Source: an uncultured Prevotellaceae bacterium
GTDB taxonomy: Bacteria > Bacteroidota > Bacteroidia > Bacteroidales > Bacteroidaceae
Assembly: GCA_946405805.1 (NCBI GenBank)
Contig: CAMJIL010000012.1
Location: 1-55,990, forward strand
Length of the DNA stretch: 55,990 nucleotides
Reading direction: 5' to 3'
Positions 9,486-17,282 of the stretch are shown here, piece after piece; position 1 is the stretch's first letter; each line of letters starts with the position of its first letter. Below the pieces are notes generated by a model, which was not told the DNA's origin, did no database searches, and was given only the letters and a program-made list of their open reading frames with translations. The position numbers and the translations under genes are program-made.

Positions 9486-9871
9486 TGGTTTCTCTTATTC
9501 TTCTCTTTTGATTCTACTGAGAGAGTAGCATGTGGTACCAGGCGGAGGCGCTCCTTTGGAATCAGTTCACCTGTCATGCGGTCGATGCCGTATGTCTTGT
9601 TCTGGATGCGTACCAAAGCCTGCTCCAGACCCTTGATGAACTTCTGCTGACGCTGTGCCAATACGAGCAGCTCCTGTTTGTTCTGGGTGATAGCACCCTC
9701 TTCAAGAATTTTATATGTAGGAGATGTGTCTGCGACATCATTTCCTTCATCATTACGTAATGCACGCATCATGTCCTGATAGTCTTGGTTTGCGCGCTCT
9801 AATTTCTCATTGATGATTTGCTTGAATTCTTCGAGCTCTTCATCGCTGTAACGTTTTTTAGTTTCAGCCAT
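9482..9871 (-). CDS. TraR/DksA-family protein without cysteines
   Basis: 129 residues. The N-terminal half is a coiled-coil hairpin (EELEEFKQIINEKLERANQDYQ...). The C-terminal end has the family's zinc-finger segment, here YGIDRMTGELIPKERLRLVPHATLS. Canonical DksA has a C4 zinc finger; this protein contains no cysteine at all, and the position normally held by Cys in 'YGIC' is Asp. It may bind the RNA polymerase secondary channel without zinc. It lies between ileS (34 bp) and lspA (4 bp overlap). Confidence 0.85.
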   Translation of the reverse strand: MAETKKRYSDEELEEFKQIINEKLERANQDYQDMMRALRNDEGNDVADTSPTYKILEEGAITQNKQELLVLAQRQQKFIKGLEQALVRIQNKTYGIDRMTGELIPKERLRLVPHATLSVESKEKNKRNH

Positions 9872-9905
9872 AGCTATTATAACATGGTTAAGTTAATAAA
9901 TATTA

Positions 9906-12900
9906 TTAATTCTTTTTGATAAATATCTTTGCTTTAAATTCTCCGAAGTCCTGCTCAGAACCCTCACCAGCATCACCTATTACGAGGCTGTTGGCAAGCA
10001 CCTGGGAAGCGATGTGTTCCTTGAAGGTCTCGACAGCCTTCTTCAGGTCGTCATTCTCTTCAATCACAACATCTATTCTGTCAGTAATCTCAAACTGAGC
10101 ATCCTTTCTCATAGCCTGGATTCGCTTGATGATAAGGCGTGCCATACCCTCATTCTTCAGTTCAGGAGTAATCTCGATGTCGAGGGCTACTGTTATAGTA
10201 CCTTCCTGAGCAATGGTCCATCCTGGGATATCCTCAGAGATTATCTCTACATCTTCCTTTTCAATGGTTACATTCTCACCTGCTGCTGTAAGGACTACTG
10301 TACCATTGTTCTCCAGCTCAGCAATCTGTTCCTGTGTCATAGCCATAACAGCATTATTGACATCCTTCATCAGCTTTCCGAACTTCTTACCCATAGTACG
10401 GAAGTTACACTTCACCTTCTTCACAAGCTGTATGCCAGCACCATCTTCGATGAAGTTGAGTTCCTTCACATTTGTCTCAGCAAGTATTACAGACTTCATG
10501 CGCTCTATGGCAGCCTTGACTTCTGGGTCTGTAACAGGTATAGAGATAGTCTGCAGAGCCTGTATTACAGGAATCTTCACCTTCTTACGCAGTGAGAGCA
10601 CCATTGATGTCACCTGCATAGCCAGCTGCATAGCCTCTTCCAGGTCTGTGTCGATATACTCCTCTGTTGCCTCTGGGAATTTTGCCAGATGAACAGAGAG
10701 AGATGTATCTTTCTTTGTCACCTCATTAAGGCTCATAAACAGCTCGTCAGCATAGAATGGTGCAACAGGAGCCATGATGCGGGCAAGAGTATTCAGACAG
10801 GTATAGAGAGTCTGATAAGCACTTCTCTTGTCATCACTTGCCTCATTACCCCAGAAGCGTTTCTTGTTAAGACGTATGTACCAGTTGGAAAGTTTATCAA
10901 TAACAAAGTTCTGTATCAGGCGTACAGCAGGTGTTACATCATAGTCTGCAAGATACTTGTCAACCTCCTTCACGAGAGAGTTCAGTTCTGACAGCAGCCA
11001 TCTGTCGAAGTCAGGACGCTTGCTGTATTCGATGTCTGCCTCCTTATACTCAAAGCCATCAACGTTAGCATAGAGTGTGAAGAAAGAGTATGCCTGATAA
11101 AGCTTGATGAAGAAGCTTGATGTCACCTCTTTCACACCATCGAGGTCGAAGGACAGGTTATCCCAAGGAGAAGAGTTGCTTGTCATATACCAACGTACTG
11201 CGTCAGCGCCATAGGTATTGATGCAATCGAATGGGTTGATAACATTACCTAAACGCTTACTCATCTTGATGCCATTCTTGTCGAGCACAAGACCATTAGA
11301 GATAACATTCTTGAATGCTACAGAGTCGAATACCATAGTACCGATAGCATGCAGAGTGAAGAACCATCCACGTGTCTGGTCAACACCTTCTGCGATGAAG
11401 TCTGCAGGGAATGCCTTACCATTATCTATCAGTTCCTTATTCTCGAAAGGATAGTGAATCTGTGCATAAGGCATAGCACCAGAGTCGAACCATACATCGA
11501 TAAGGTCTGTCTCACGAGTGAGGACTGTGCCCTTGTCTGATACCAGTTTGATATAGTCAACATATGGGCGGTGGATATCTATCCTGTCATAGTTTTCCTT
11601 TGACATATCGCCTGGAACGAAACCTTTATCCTTGAGGATATTAGACTCCATCACACCAGCCTTCACAGCCTTTTCTATTTCGTTATAGAGTTCTTCCAAA
11701 GAACCGATACATATCTCTTCCTTGGTATCCTTATTTCTCCAGATAGGCAATGGAGTACCCCAGTAACGTGAACGAGAGAGGTTCCAGTCGTTAAGGTTTT
11801 CGAGCCATTTTCCGAAGCGTCCTGTTCCCGTTGACTGTGGATGCCAGTTGATAGTCTGGTTAAGGTCGAACATACGGTCCTTCTTTGCAGTAGAACGGAT
11901 GAACCAAGAGTCGAGAGGATAATAGAGCACAGGCTTATCTGTACGCCAGCAGTGAGGATAGTTGTGGACATGCTTCTCAATCTTGAAGGCAGTACCCTCT
12001 TCCTTCATCTCGAGGCACAGGATGACGTTAAGGTCCATATCCTTGTTGGCAGCCTTCTCGTCATATCCGTTTACATTATATTTTGGGTCATACGCATTCT
12101 TTACGTAAGCTCCAGAGTGCTTCCAGTAAGATTCGTTGACACACATCTCGAGGAACTCAGGCTGTATGTCTTCCTTTATGAAATATTTTCCTTGGAAGTC
12201 AACCATTGGGCGTGTGTCGCCAGCCTTATCGACAATGAAGAGAGCAGGCACACCAGCATCTTTCGCTACCTTAGCATCGTCTGCACCAAAGGTAGGGGCA
12301 ATATGTACTATACCAGTACCATCCTCAGTTGTTACATAGTCACCTGGTATCACGCGAAAAGCCTTTGCACTCTCGTCTGTTATCTTTCCGCTTTCGTCCA
12401 TGCTGCAAGGCTTTACCCAAGGCATCAGCTGCTGATACTTTGTGCCAACCAGGTCAGCACCCTTTCCTCTCCACAGGATTTCAGGCTCCTTACCCTCTTC
12501 CTGTGTGAAGTATGCTCCCATGCAGCTTTCTGCGATGATGTAGATAGCTTCCTCATTGGTATAAGGGTTATTTCCCTTCAGGGCAACATAGTCAATCTTC
12601 GGACCTACACAGAGGGCTGTGTTTGAAGGAAGGGTCCAAGGTGTTGTGGTCCATGCGAGGATGTATAGTGGAAGTTGACAGTTGAGAGTTGACAGTTGAG
12701 AGTTTAAGGAACTCTTATCTACACAGAACTGTGCTGTCACAGTAGTATCCTTCACGTCCCTATAGCAGCCAGGCTGATTGAGCTCGTGAGAAGACAATCC
12801 TGTTCCTGCTGCAGGAGAATATGGCTGTATGGTATATCCCTTGTAGAGCAATCCTTTGTTATATAGCTGCTTGAGGAGATACCACAGAGTCTCGATATAC

Positions 12901-13364
12901 TTTATATCATAGGTGATGTAAGGGTTTTCCAAGTCAACCCAGTAACCCATCTTGTTTGTCAGCTGTGTCCATTCGTCTGTGTACATCATGACATTCTTGC
13001 GGCAAGCGTCGTTATACTCGTCAACGCTGATTTTCTTGCCGATGTCCTCCTTTGTGATACCAAGACTCTTTTCCACACTCAGTTCCACAGGAAGTCCGTG
13101 AGTATCCCATCCAGCCTTACGCTTTACCTGATAACCCTTCATGGTCTTATATCTCAGGAACACATCCTTGATAGTACGACCCATAACATGGTGTATTCCA
13201 GGATGTCCATTAGCCGATGGAGGTCCTTCGAAGAAGATGAAAGGCTTACAACCTTCTTTTTCGTCTATACTCTTATGGAAGATGTCATTCTTCTCCCATT
13301 CAGCGAGAATCCTTGCATTAGTCTCTGCAAGATTTAATGTCTTATATTCCTTAAATTTTGTCAT
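9906..13364 (-). CDS. ileS: Isoleucyl-tRNA synthetase with an in-frame repeat insertion
   Basis: 1152 residues, charges tRNA-Ile and edits mischarged valine. The class I signature HPGIHH is at 54-59 and KMSKR near 701-705. The editing domain begins after the LAWTTTPWTLPSN motif near residue 238. Directly before that motif, at about residues 217-232, is an insertion reading LNSQLSTLNCQLP, which is a translated 7-bp tandem array and has no counterpart I know in IleRS. The rest of the sequence is complete and shows no frameshift. The C-terminal tRNA-binding region is long, as in eukaryote-like IleRS2 types. It is the first gene of the ileS, dksA-like, lspA group. Confidence 0.96.
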   Translation of the reverse strand: MTKFKEYKTLNLAETNARILAEWEKNDIFHKSIDEKEGCKPFIFFEGPPSANGHPGIHHVMGRTIKDVFLRYKTMKGYQVKRKAGWDTHGLPVELSVEKSLGITKEDIGKKISVDEYNDACRKNVMMYTDEWTQLTNKMGYWVDLENPYITYDIKYIETLWYLLKQLYNKGLLYKGYTIQPYSPAAGTGLSSHELNQPGCYRDVKDTTVTAQFCVDKSSLNSQLSTLNCQLPLYILAWTTTPWTLPSNTALCVGPKIDYVALKGNNPYTNEEAIYIIAESCMGAYFTQEEGKEPEILWRGKGADLVGTKYQQLMPWVKPCSMDESGKITDESAKAFRVIPGDYVTTEDGTGIVHIAPTFGADDAKVAKDAGVPALFIVDKAGDTRPMVDFQGKYFIKEDIQPEFLEMCVNESYWKHSGAYVKNAYDPKYNVNGYDEKAANKDMDLNVILCLEMKEEGTAFKIEKHVHNYPHCWRTDKPVLYYPLDSWFIRSTAKKDRMFDLNQTINWHPQSTGTGRFGKWLENLNDWNLSRSRYWGTPLPIWRNKDTKEEICIGSLEELYNEIEKAVKAGVMESNILKDKGFVPGDMSKENYDRIDIHRPYVDYIKLVSDKGTVLTRETDLIDVWFDSGAMPYAQIHYPFENKELIDNGKAFPADFIAEGVDQTRGWFFTLHAIGTMVFDSVAFKNVISNGLVLDKNGIKMSKRLGNVINPFDCINTYGADAVRWYMTSNSSPWDNLSFDLDGVKEVTSSFFIKLYQAYSFFTLYANVDGFEYKEADIEYSKRPDFDRWLLSELNSLVKEVDKYLADYDVTPAVRLIQNFVIDKLSNWYIRLNKKRFWGNEASDDKRSAYQTLYTCLNTLARIMAPVAPFYADELFMSLNEVTKKDTSLSVHLAKFPEATEEYIDTDLEEAMQLAMQVTSMVLSLRKKVKIPVIQALQTISIPVTDPEVKAAIERMKSVILAETNVKELNFIEDGAGIQLVKKVKCNFRTMGKKFGKLMKDVNNAVMAMTQEQIAELENNGTVVLTAAGENVTIEKEDVEIISEDIPGWTIAQEGTITVALDIEITPELKNEGMARLIIKRIQAMRKDAQFEITDRIDVVIEENDDLKKAVETFKEHIASQVLANSLVIGDAGEGSEQDFGEFKAKIFIKKN
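12672..12706 (-). repeat. Heptanucleotide array inside ileS
   Basis: Five units on the coding strand: TAAACTC, TCAACTG, TCAACTC, TCAACTG, TCAACTT. Because 21 bases hold three units, the translation repeats every seven residues (LNSQLST, LNCQLPL). The TCA units contain no stop codon in any frame, which is what lets the frame stay open. The unit is nearly the same as in the array upstream of rho. Confidence 0.9.
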
Positions 13365-13375
13365 TTACTTTTTAT

Positions 13376-13421
13376 ATTGAATATTGAATATTTTCTTTAA
13401 CCTTTAACCGTTAACCTTTAC
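13376..13421 (-). repeat. Two heptanucleotide arrays between permease gene and ileS
   Basis: Minus strand: TAAAGGT, TAACGGT, TAAAGGT, TAAAG start five bases after the TGA stop of the permease gene. A second short array (two units of ATTCAAT) follows and reaches to within some 10 bp of the ileS ATG. Confidence 0.85.
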
Positions 13422-13422
13422 A

Positions 13423-14652
13423 TCACTCCATTCTCATTGTCTTTGCTGGTCTTACTGTTCCGATGAAGAAACTTGGTATCACCAATACTGCTGTTGTTAT
13501 GATGAGTGTCACGATGTTGAGCAGTGCTATTATGAGCCAGTTCATTTCTATTGGTGCCTCTCTGACATAGTATGCTGTCGGATCAAGCTTTACTATTCCG
13601 AAGTATTGCTGCAGGAGACATATTCCGATGCCTATCACATTTCCCCAGAACATACCTTTTATCACGATGCTCAGGGCGAGCCATCTGAATGTCTTTCTTA
13701 TCAGGCTGTTACGCGCTCCCAATGCTTTCAGCAGTCCTATGGTAGCTGTGCGTTCCAGAATGATGATGAGCAGTCCGCTGACAATTGTGAATCCAGCCAC
13801 ACATATCATCAGGATGAGGATTATCCACACATTGAGGTCGAGCAAGTCGAGCCAGGCGAATGTCTGCGGACTCATGTCATATACTGTGCATGATGAGAGG
13901 GTGTGCATCTGTGAGTCGTAGGTGTTGTCTATCTTGCTCTTCACCCTTGCTGAGATGACTTCGAGGCTGTCGAAGTTTGTCACCTGCATCTCGCATCCTG
14001 TTACCTGAAGGATGTCATTTGTCATTCGCCATCCATTCAGTTTGCTGACAGTATATAGGTCTGTATAGCATACCACATCGTCATAGCGTGAGAAGTTGGT
14101 CTGGTAAATTCCTGTGATGGTAAAAGGCCTTGCCCTTACGTCGTCATCACTGAGGAAGTATGCATATACCTTATTGCCGACCTTCAATCTCAGCTTGTCT
14201 GCCATATTCTTTGATATGAGCAGTTGCTGAGTGCTTTTATACATACTCAGCTGTGGTATCTTTCCCTCTACCAGGTTTGATGCCATAAAGGTGGTGTCAT
14301 AGTCCTCACCTACTCCTTTGAACATCACTCCCAGAAAGTCATTGTTTGTCTTCAGTACTCCTTGTTTCTGCGAATACCGCTGTACTCGCTTTACTCCCTC
14401 TATCTTCTTCAGGCGGTCTATCAGTTTCTCGTCTGCAGTAACAGGATTTGACTGGTCCAATGTCTGCAGAGTCATGTAGTTTGACACTACGATGTCAGAA
14501 CTGAATCCCACCACTTTGTCACGAATGGTGTGTTTGAACCCTATCACCACACTGACACTGATTATCATCACTGCGATGCCCAGAGCCACACCCAGCATCG
14601 CTATCGGTGCCTTAGGCCTGAAATGACGCGCTATGTAGAAAGCTACATTCAA
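13423..14652 (-). CDS. FtsX-like ABC transporter permease (LolC/LolE type)
   Basis: 409 residues. One membrane segment at residues 17-42 (IAMLGVALGIAVMIISVSVVIGF), a large periplasmic domain of about 220 residues, then three C-terminal segments from about residue 275. This is the MacB/FtsX topology with the LolC/E N-terminus (YIARHFRPK...). It probably belongs to the LolCDE machine that extracts lipoproteins from the inner membrane; no LolD ATPase gene is adjacent. The gene lies between an aminotransferase gene and ileS on the same strand. Confidence 0.85.
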   Translation of the reverse strand: MNVAFYIARHFRPKAPIAMLGVALGIAVMIISVSVVIGFKHTIRDKVVGFSSDIVVSNYMTLQTLDQSNPVTADEKLIDRLKKIEGVKRVQRYSQKQGVLKTNNDFLGVMFKGVGEDYDTTFMASNLVEGKIPQLSMYKSTQQLLISKNMADKLRLKVGNKVYAYFLSDDDVRARPFTITGIYQTNFSRYDDVVCYTDLYTVSKLNGWRMTNDILQVTGCEMQVTNFDSLEVISARVKSKIDNTYDSQMHTLSSCTVYDMSPQTFAWLDLLDLNVWIILILMICVAGFTIVSGLLIIILERTATIGLLKALGARNSLIRKTFRWLALSIVIKGMFWGNVIGIGICLLQQYFGIVKLDPTAYYVREAPIEMNWLIIALLNIVTLIITTAVLVIPSFFIGTVRPAKTMRME

Positions 14653-14685
14653 CTCTAAACTCTAAACTCTAAACTCTAAACTTTA
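14651..14685 (-). repeat. Heptanucleotide array filling the aminotransferase-permease gap
   Basis: On the minus strand four exact units TAGAGTT follow a variant TAAAGTT that is still inside the coding end of the aminotransferase. The TAG stop codon of that gene is the start of the first exact unit. The array fills the whole gap of about 23 bp up to the permease ATG. Confidence 0.9.
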
Positions 14686-15872
14686 CCTGGATATGCCTCC
14701 AGTGCTTTACGCAATACTACCAGAGCCCTTTCCAGGTCTTCCTTCTTCAGGACGTATGCTATGCGCACTTGGTTTGTTCCTGCCCCTGGTGTGGTATAGA
14801 AGCCTGCTCCTGGAGCCATCATCACTGTCTCGCCTTCGTATTCGAATTCCTCAAGACACCATCTGCAGAACTTCTCTGCGTCATCTACTGGCAGCTGGGC
14901 CATAGTGTAGAAGGCACCCATAGGAATTGGGGAATATACTCCTGGTATGCGGTTGAGGCCATCGATGAGCACTTTTCTGCGCTCTACATATTCATCATAT
15001 ACATCGCGATAGTACTCTTCTGGAGCATCGAGAGATGCCTCTGCTACTATCTGTCCTATCAATGGCGGACTCAGACGAGCCTGACAGAACTTCATCACAG
15101 CCTTGCGTATCTCGTCATTCTTCGTTATCAGACAGCCGATACGTATTCCGCACTCGCTGTAACGCTTTGAAACAGAGTCGATGAGAACAGTATTCTTTTC
15201 TATGCCTTCAAGATGGAAGACTGAGATATAAGGGCTGCCGGTATAGATATATTCACGATATACCTCATCAGAGAACAGATACAGGTCGTACTTCTTCACG
15301 AGGTCACGAATCTGGTTCATCTCCCTGCGGGTATAGAGATATCCTGTTGGGTTGTTAGGGTTACATATCATTATAGCCCTTGTGCGAGAGTTGATGAGTT
15401 CCTCAAACTGCTCAACCTTTGGCAGCGAGAAGCCCTCGTCGATTGTTGTCGCTATTGTGCGAATCTTTGCACCTGCGCTGATGGCGAATGCTATGTAGTT
15501 GGCATAAGCCGGTTCTGGCACGATGATTTCGTCACCTGGATTCAGGCACGCCATGAAGGCGAACAGTATAGCCTCAGAACCACCGCTGGTAATGATGATA
15601 TCATCTGGTGTTACTTTGATATTGTATTTGTCATAATATCCCACCAGCTTTTCTCTCAGCGACTGATAACCCTGTGACGGGCTGTATTCAAGAATGTTTC
15701 TGTCAACATTCTTCAAAGCATCGAGTCCTACCTGTGGTGTTGGCAAGTCAGGCTGTCCTATATTTAGATGATACACCTTTGTGCCACGCTTCTTTGCAGC
15801 AGCAGCAAGGGGTACGAGTTTACGTATTGGCGACTCTGGCATTTCAACGCCACGTTTTGAAATAATTGGCAT
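14676..15872 (-). CDS. Class I/II aminotransferase (aspartate aminotransferase family)
   Basis: 398 residues from the ATG at 15872 (MPIISKRGVEMPESPIRKL). An upstream in-frame ATG at 15935 would add a stretch (SSFKFQDSSLRFKY) that is a translated heptanucleotide array crossing a terminator, so it is not the start. Fold type I PLP enzyme: the NPNNPTGYLYTRREM substrate/cofactor loop, FSDEVYREY, and the PLP lysine in DSVSKRYSECGIRIG. It moves amino groups between amino and keto acids; substrate is not certain, aspartate or a broader range is likely. It is the first gene of the long minus-strand run and lies directly downstream of a noncoding RNA. Confidence 0.9.
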   Translation of the reverse strand: MPIISKRGVEMPESPIRKLVPLAAAAKKRGTKVYHLNIGQPDLPTPQVGLDALKNVDRNILEYSPSQGYQSLREKLVGYYDKYNIKVTPDDIIITSGGSEAILFAFMACLNPGDEIIVPEPAYANYIAFAISAGAKIRTIATTIDEGFSLPKVEQFEELINSRTRAIMICNPNNPTGYLYTRREMNQIRDLVKKYDLYLFSDEVYREYIYTGSPYISVFHLEGIEKNTVLIDSVSKRYSECGIRIGCLITKNDEIRKAVMKFCQARLSPPLIGQIVAEASLDAPEEYYRDVYDEYVERRKVLIDGLNRIPGVYSPIPMGAFYTMAQLPVDDAEKFCRWCLEEFEYEGETVMMAPGAGFYTTPGAGTNQVRIAYVLKKEDLERALVVLRKALEAYPGKV

Positions 15873-15876
15873 ATAT

Positions 15877-15917
15877 TTGAATCTTAAACTTGAATCTTGA
15901 AACTTGAAACTTGAAAC
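15877..15917 (-). repeat. Heptanucleotide array between RNA terminator and aminotransferase
   Basis: Minus strand: TTTCAAG three times, ATTCAAG, then a degenerate TTTAAG-ATTCAAA. It begins at the last base of the U-tract of the noncoding RNA terminator and ends five bases before the aminotransferase ATG. The units do not start with a stop trinucleotide; the preceding gene is an RNA gene. Confidence 0.85.
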
Positions 15918-16105
15918 AAAAAAAGAGGGCCGCACCAGTGATGTGATGAAAACTCCGAGTTTTGTGTTTAGAGTGCTCTCCGCTTTTGTAATCCACCGGC
16001 TCTTCGGCTAAGACTTGCGTCTATGTGGCCCGCCATAGGCAAGAGAAACGGTCTCTGAGTTTCGATTATTTGATGAGTATCCCTATCGAACCGATACGAC
16101 CCCTA
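15918..16105 (-). ncRNA. Rod-shaped structured RNA of about 188 nt, possible 6S RNA
   Basis: Minus-strand RNA. The 5' segment AGGGGTCGTATCGGT (16090-16104) pairs with the 3' segment ACTGGTGCGGCCCTCT (15924-15939) in a roughly 15-bp stem with a few G-U pairs and one bulge, followed directly by TTTTTTT. Inside are a loop, a second stem GAAACTC/GAGTTTTC, and a third stem GTTTCTCTTGC with GCGGAGAG plus AAAC. The apical part carries GGCGGGCCA and GCCGAAGAGCCGG. A closed terminal stem, unpaired regions in the middle and about 185 nt length fit 6S RNA, the RNA polymerase mimic; GCGGGCCA and an AGCCGA-like motif also occur in E. coli 6S. No homology search was possible, so the identity is tentative while the structure is well supported. 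Confidence 0.5.
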
Positions 16106-16109
16106 TATA

Positions 16110-16205
16110 AATTTTGCGTGCAATGCTGCGATTAAGCGAGTACAGAATGATGCTTGCATCAATTATGTCGAGCGTGAGCAGTATCGCGTTTGAATTTTTA
16201 ATTCA
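16110..16205 (-). other. Structured 5' leader domain upstream of the rod-shaped RNA
   Basis: Between the promoter and the rod-shaped RNA, the minus strand can form a separate long hairpin: AAATT with AATTT, CGCGATACTGC with GCAGCATTGCACGC (nine of ten pairs in the core), and an inner perfect hairpin GATGC-AA-GCATC. It may be a precursor part removed during maturation, or a second domain of one RNA of about 285 nt. Confidence 0.5.
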
Positions 16206-16210
16206 GTGCG

Positions 16211-16242
16211 CAAAGTTACAAAAAAGTTATGTATTACGCAAA
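16211..16242 (-). promoter_or_regulatory. Promoter of the structured RNA (TTTG-N20-TAACTTTG)
   Basis: Minus strand: TTTG at 16239-16242, exactly 20 bp spacer, TAACTTTG at 16211-16218. This is a perfect match to the Bacteroidetes sigma-ABfr consensus (TTTG, N19-21, TAnnTTTG). Transcription would start near 16203-16205, downstream of the YgjP-type gene's stop codon. Confidence 0.8.
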
Positions 16243-16276
16243 AAAAAACAATTATTTTTGATTTTTTTTATTGAAA

Positions 16277-16311
16277 AACTTTAACCGTTAACCGTTAACC
16301 TTTAACCGTTA
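16277..16311 (-). repeat. Heptanucleotide array at the end of the YgjP-type gene
   Basis: Minus strand: TAACGGT, TAAAGGT, TAACGGT, TAACGGT, TAAAGTT. The gene's stop TAA is the start of the third unit, so the last residues of the protein (about VTVKG) are encoded by the array. Confidence 0.9.
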
Positions 16312-16849
16312 CCATAGCTTTCATCACCCTTCTCGCCTCTCTCCATCGAGGAAAATACTTATCCATAAGAGCATGAAAACGGGCATTATGACTGGGCTCC
16401 AGCAGATGACATAATTCGTGTACAACAACGTGTTCTACGCACCATTCCGGAAGCAATAACAGATACAAAGAAAAGCACACAATTCTCTCCCTCGTTTTGC
16501 ACGTTCCCCAACGTGATATCATAGCCCTGTAACGTATCTCCTGAGGCCTTACACCCATCACCTGAGAATAACGCTCCACCATAGGCACGACAAGGGCTTG
16601 CATGCGATTCTTTGCCTCACGTTTCCGGGCAGCAGTATTCAGTTGTAACTGGTCATAGAAAGCCTCTCTTGATTGCTGTCGGTTGAGAGTCTTTTCGCGA
16701 GCCTTTACTATCCATTCACGATTCCTCTCAATAAACTCCTCAATCCTCGACTTAGGCATACCAATAGGAGCAGAAATATGCACATCCCCACTCTTGACTA
16801 TCCGCATAGTCAACCGCCGAGTCCTCCTATATGTCACCTGTATAGCCAT
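16295..16849 (-). CDS. YgjP-type (SprT-like, DUF45) zinc metallopeptidase
   Basis: 184 residues. The zinc motif HELCH is at 144-148, with a third ligand His in the following PSHNARFH segment. The 'SRWGTCKTRERIVCFSLYLLLLP' stretch at 112-134 is the family signature of the M48-like YgjP/WLM group. Cellular substrate unknown. The last residues are encoded by a repeat array (see 16277-16311), so the native C-terminus may have been shortened or replaced. A consensus promoter lies just upstream. Confidence 0.88.
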   Translation of the reverse strand: MAIQVTYRRTRRLTMRIVKSGDVHISAPIGMPKSRIEEFIERNREWIVKAREKTLNRQQSREAFYDQLQLNTAARKREAKNRMQALVVPMVERYSQVMGVRPQEIRYRAMISRWGTCKTRERIVCFSLYLLLLPEWCVEHVVVHELCHLLEPSHNARFHALMDKYFPRWREARRVMKAMVTVKG

Positions 16850-16859
16850 TTTCGGGGTG

Positions 16860-16891
16860 CAAAGGTACGATTAAGTGAGTAAAATACCAAA
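16860..16891 (-). promoter_or_regulatory. Promoter of the YgjP-type gene (TTTG-N20-TACCTTTG)
   Basis: Minus strand: TTTG at 16888-16891, 20 bp spacer, TACCTTTG at 16860-16867, the Bacteroidetes consensus. The ATG is only about 10 bp from the -7 box, so the leader is very short. Confidence 0.8.
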
Positions 16892-17282
16892 CAAAAGGAA
16901 AAAATATTTTAATTTTTGCTTGATAATTAAACTTTTTTGTCTATAGTGATGATAGTTGACAGTTGACAACCACCCTTGTTTATTTTGAGAAATTTAGTTC
17001 ACTTTATATATATAATATAAATATTATATATAATAAAGTGGCTCTGCAAAAAGCCCCACCCTTGCAAAAATAAATCACCCCCCCTGTCATCGTTGTCATC
17101 GTCATCGATGCCAGTTATGGGTAAGTGATAAAAATTTACCATTAAGGGAAATTTTTTTTTCATCGGGGAGAAAAATTTTTTCCCTCCCGAGGGAACAAAA
17201 AAAAAGCCTTATTTCATAAGAATCCTAAGGAAAATATAAGCCCCAAATCAAACGATGACAGATGACAGCGATGACACCCACC
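16892..17282. other. Gene-free region with direct and inverted repeats and hairpins
   Basis: No credible gene. Contents in order: a GATAGTTGACAGTTGACA heptad remnant (16951-16968); a CCACCCTTGTTTATTTTGAG segment that resembles the sequence at and after the fic stop codon (17278-17297); a near-perfect A/T palindrome with arms of about 19 bp (17000-17041); a small GGCT/AGCC hairpin; TGTCATCGTTGTCATCGTCA (17086-17105) with an inverted counterpart at 17253-17276; and a TTCCCT-CCCG-AGGGAA hairpin (17180-17195) that may end fic transcription. It looks like the remains of a small mobile or recombined segment. Confidence 0.5.

Noticed and set aside
15918..16105. RNase P RNA, tmRNA or SRP RNA
   Set aside because: Conserved cores (RNase P GAGGAAAGTC, tmRNA tag and tRNA-like ends, SRP GGAA tetraloop region) are not present, and the length is wrong for the first two.
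16892..17282. Complete insertion sequence or transposase gene
   Set aside because: No open frame of useful length and no terminal inverted repeats with target duplication that I could define.
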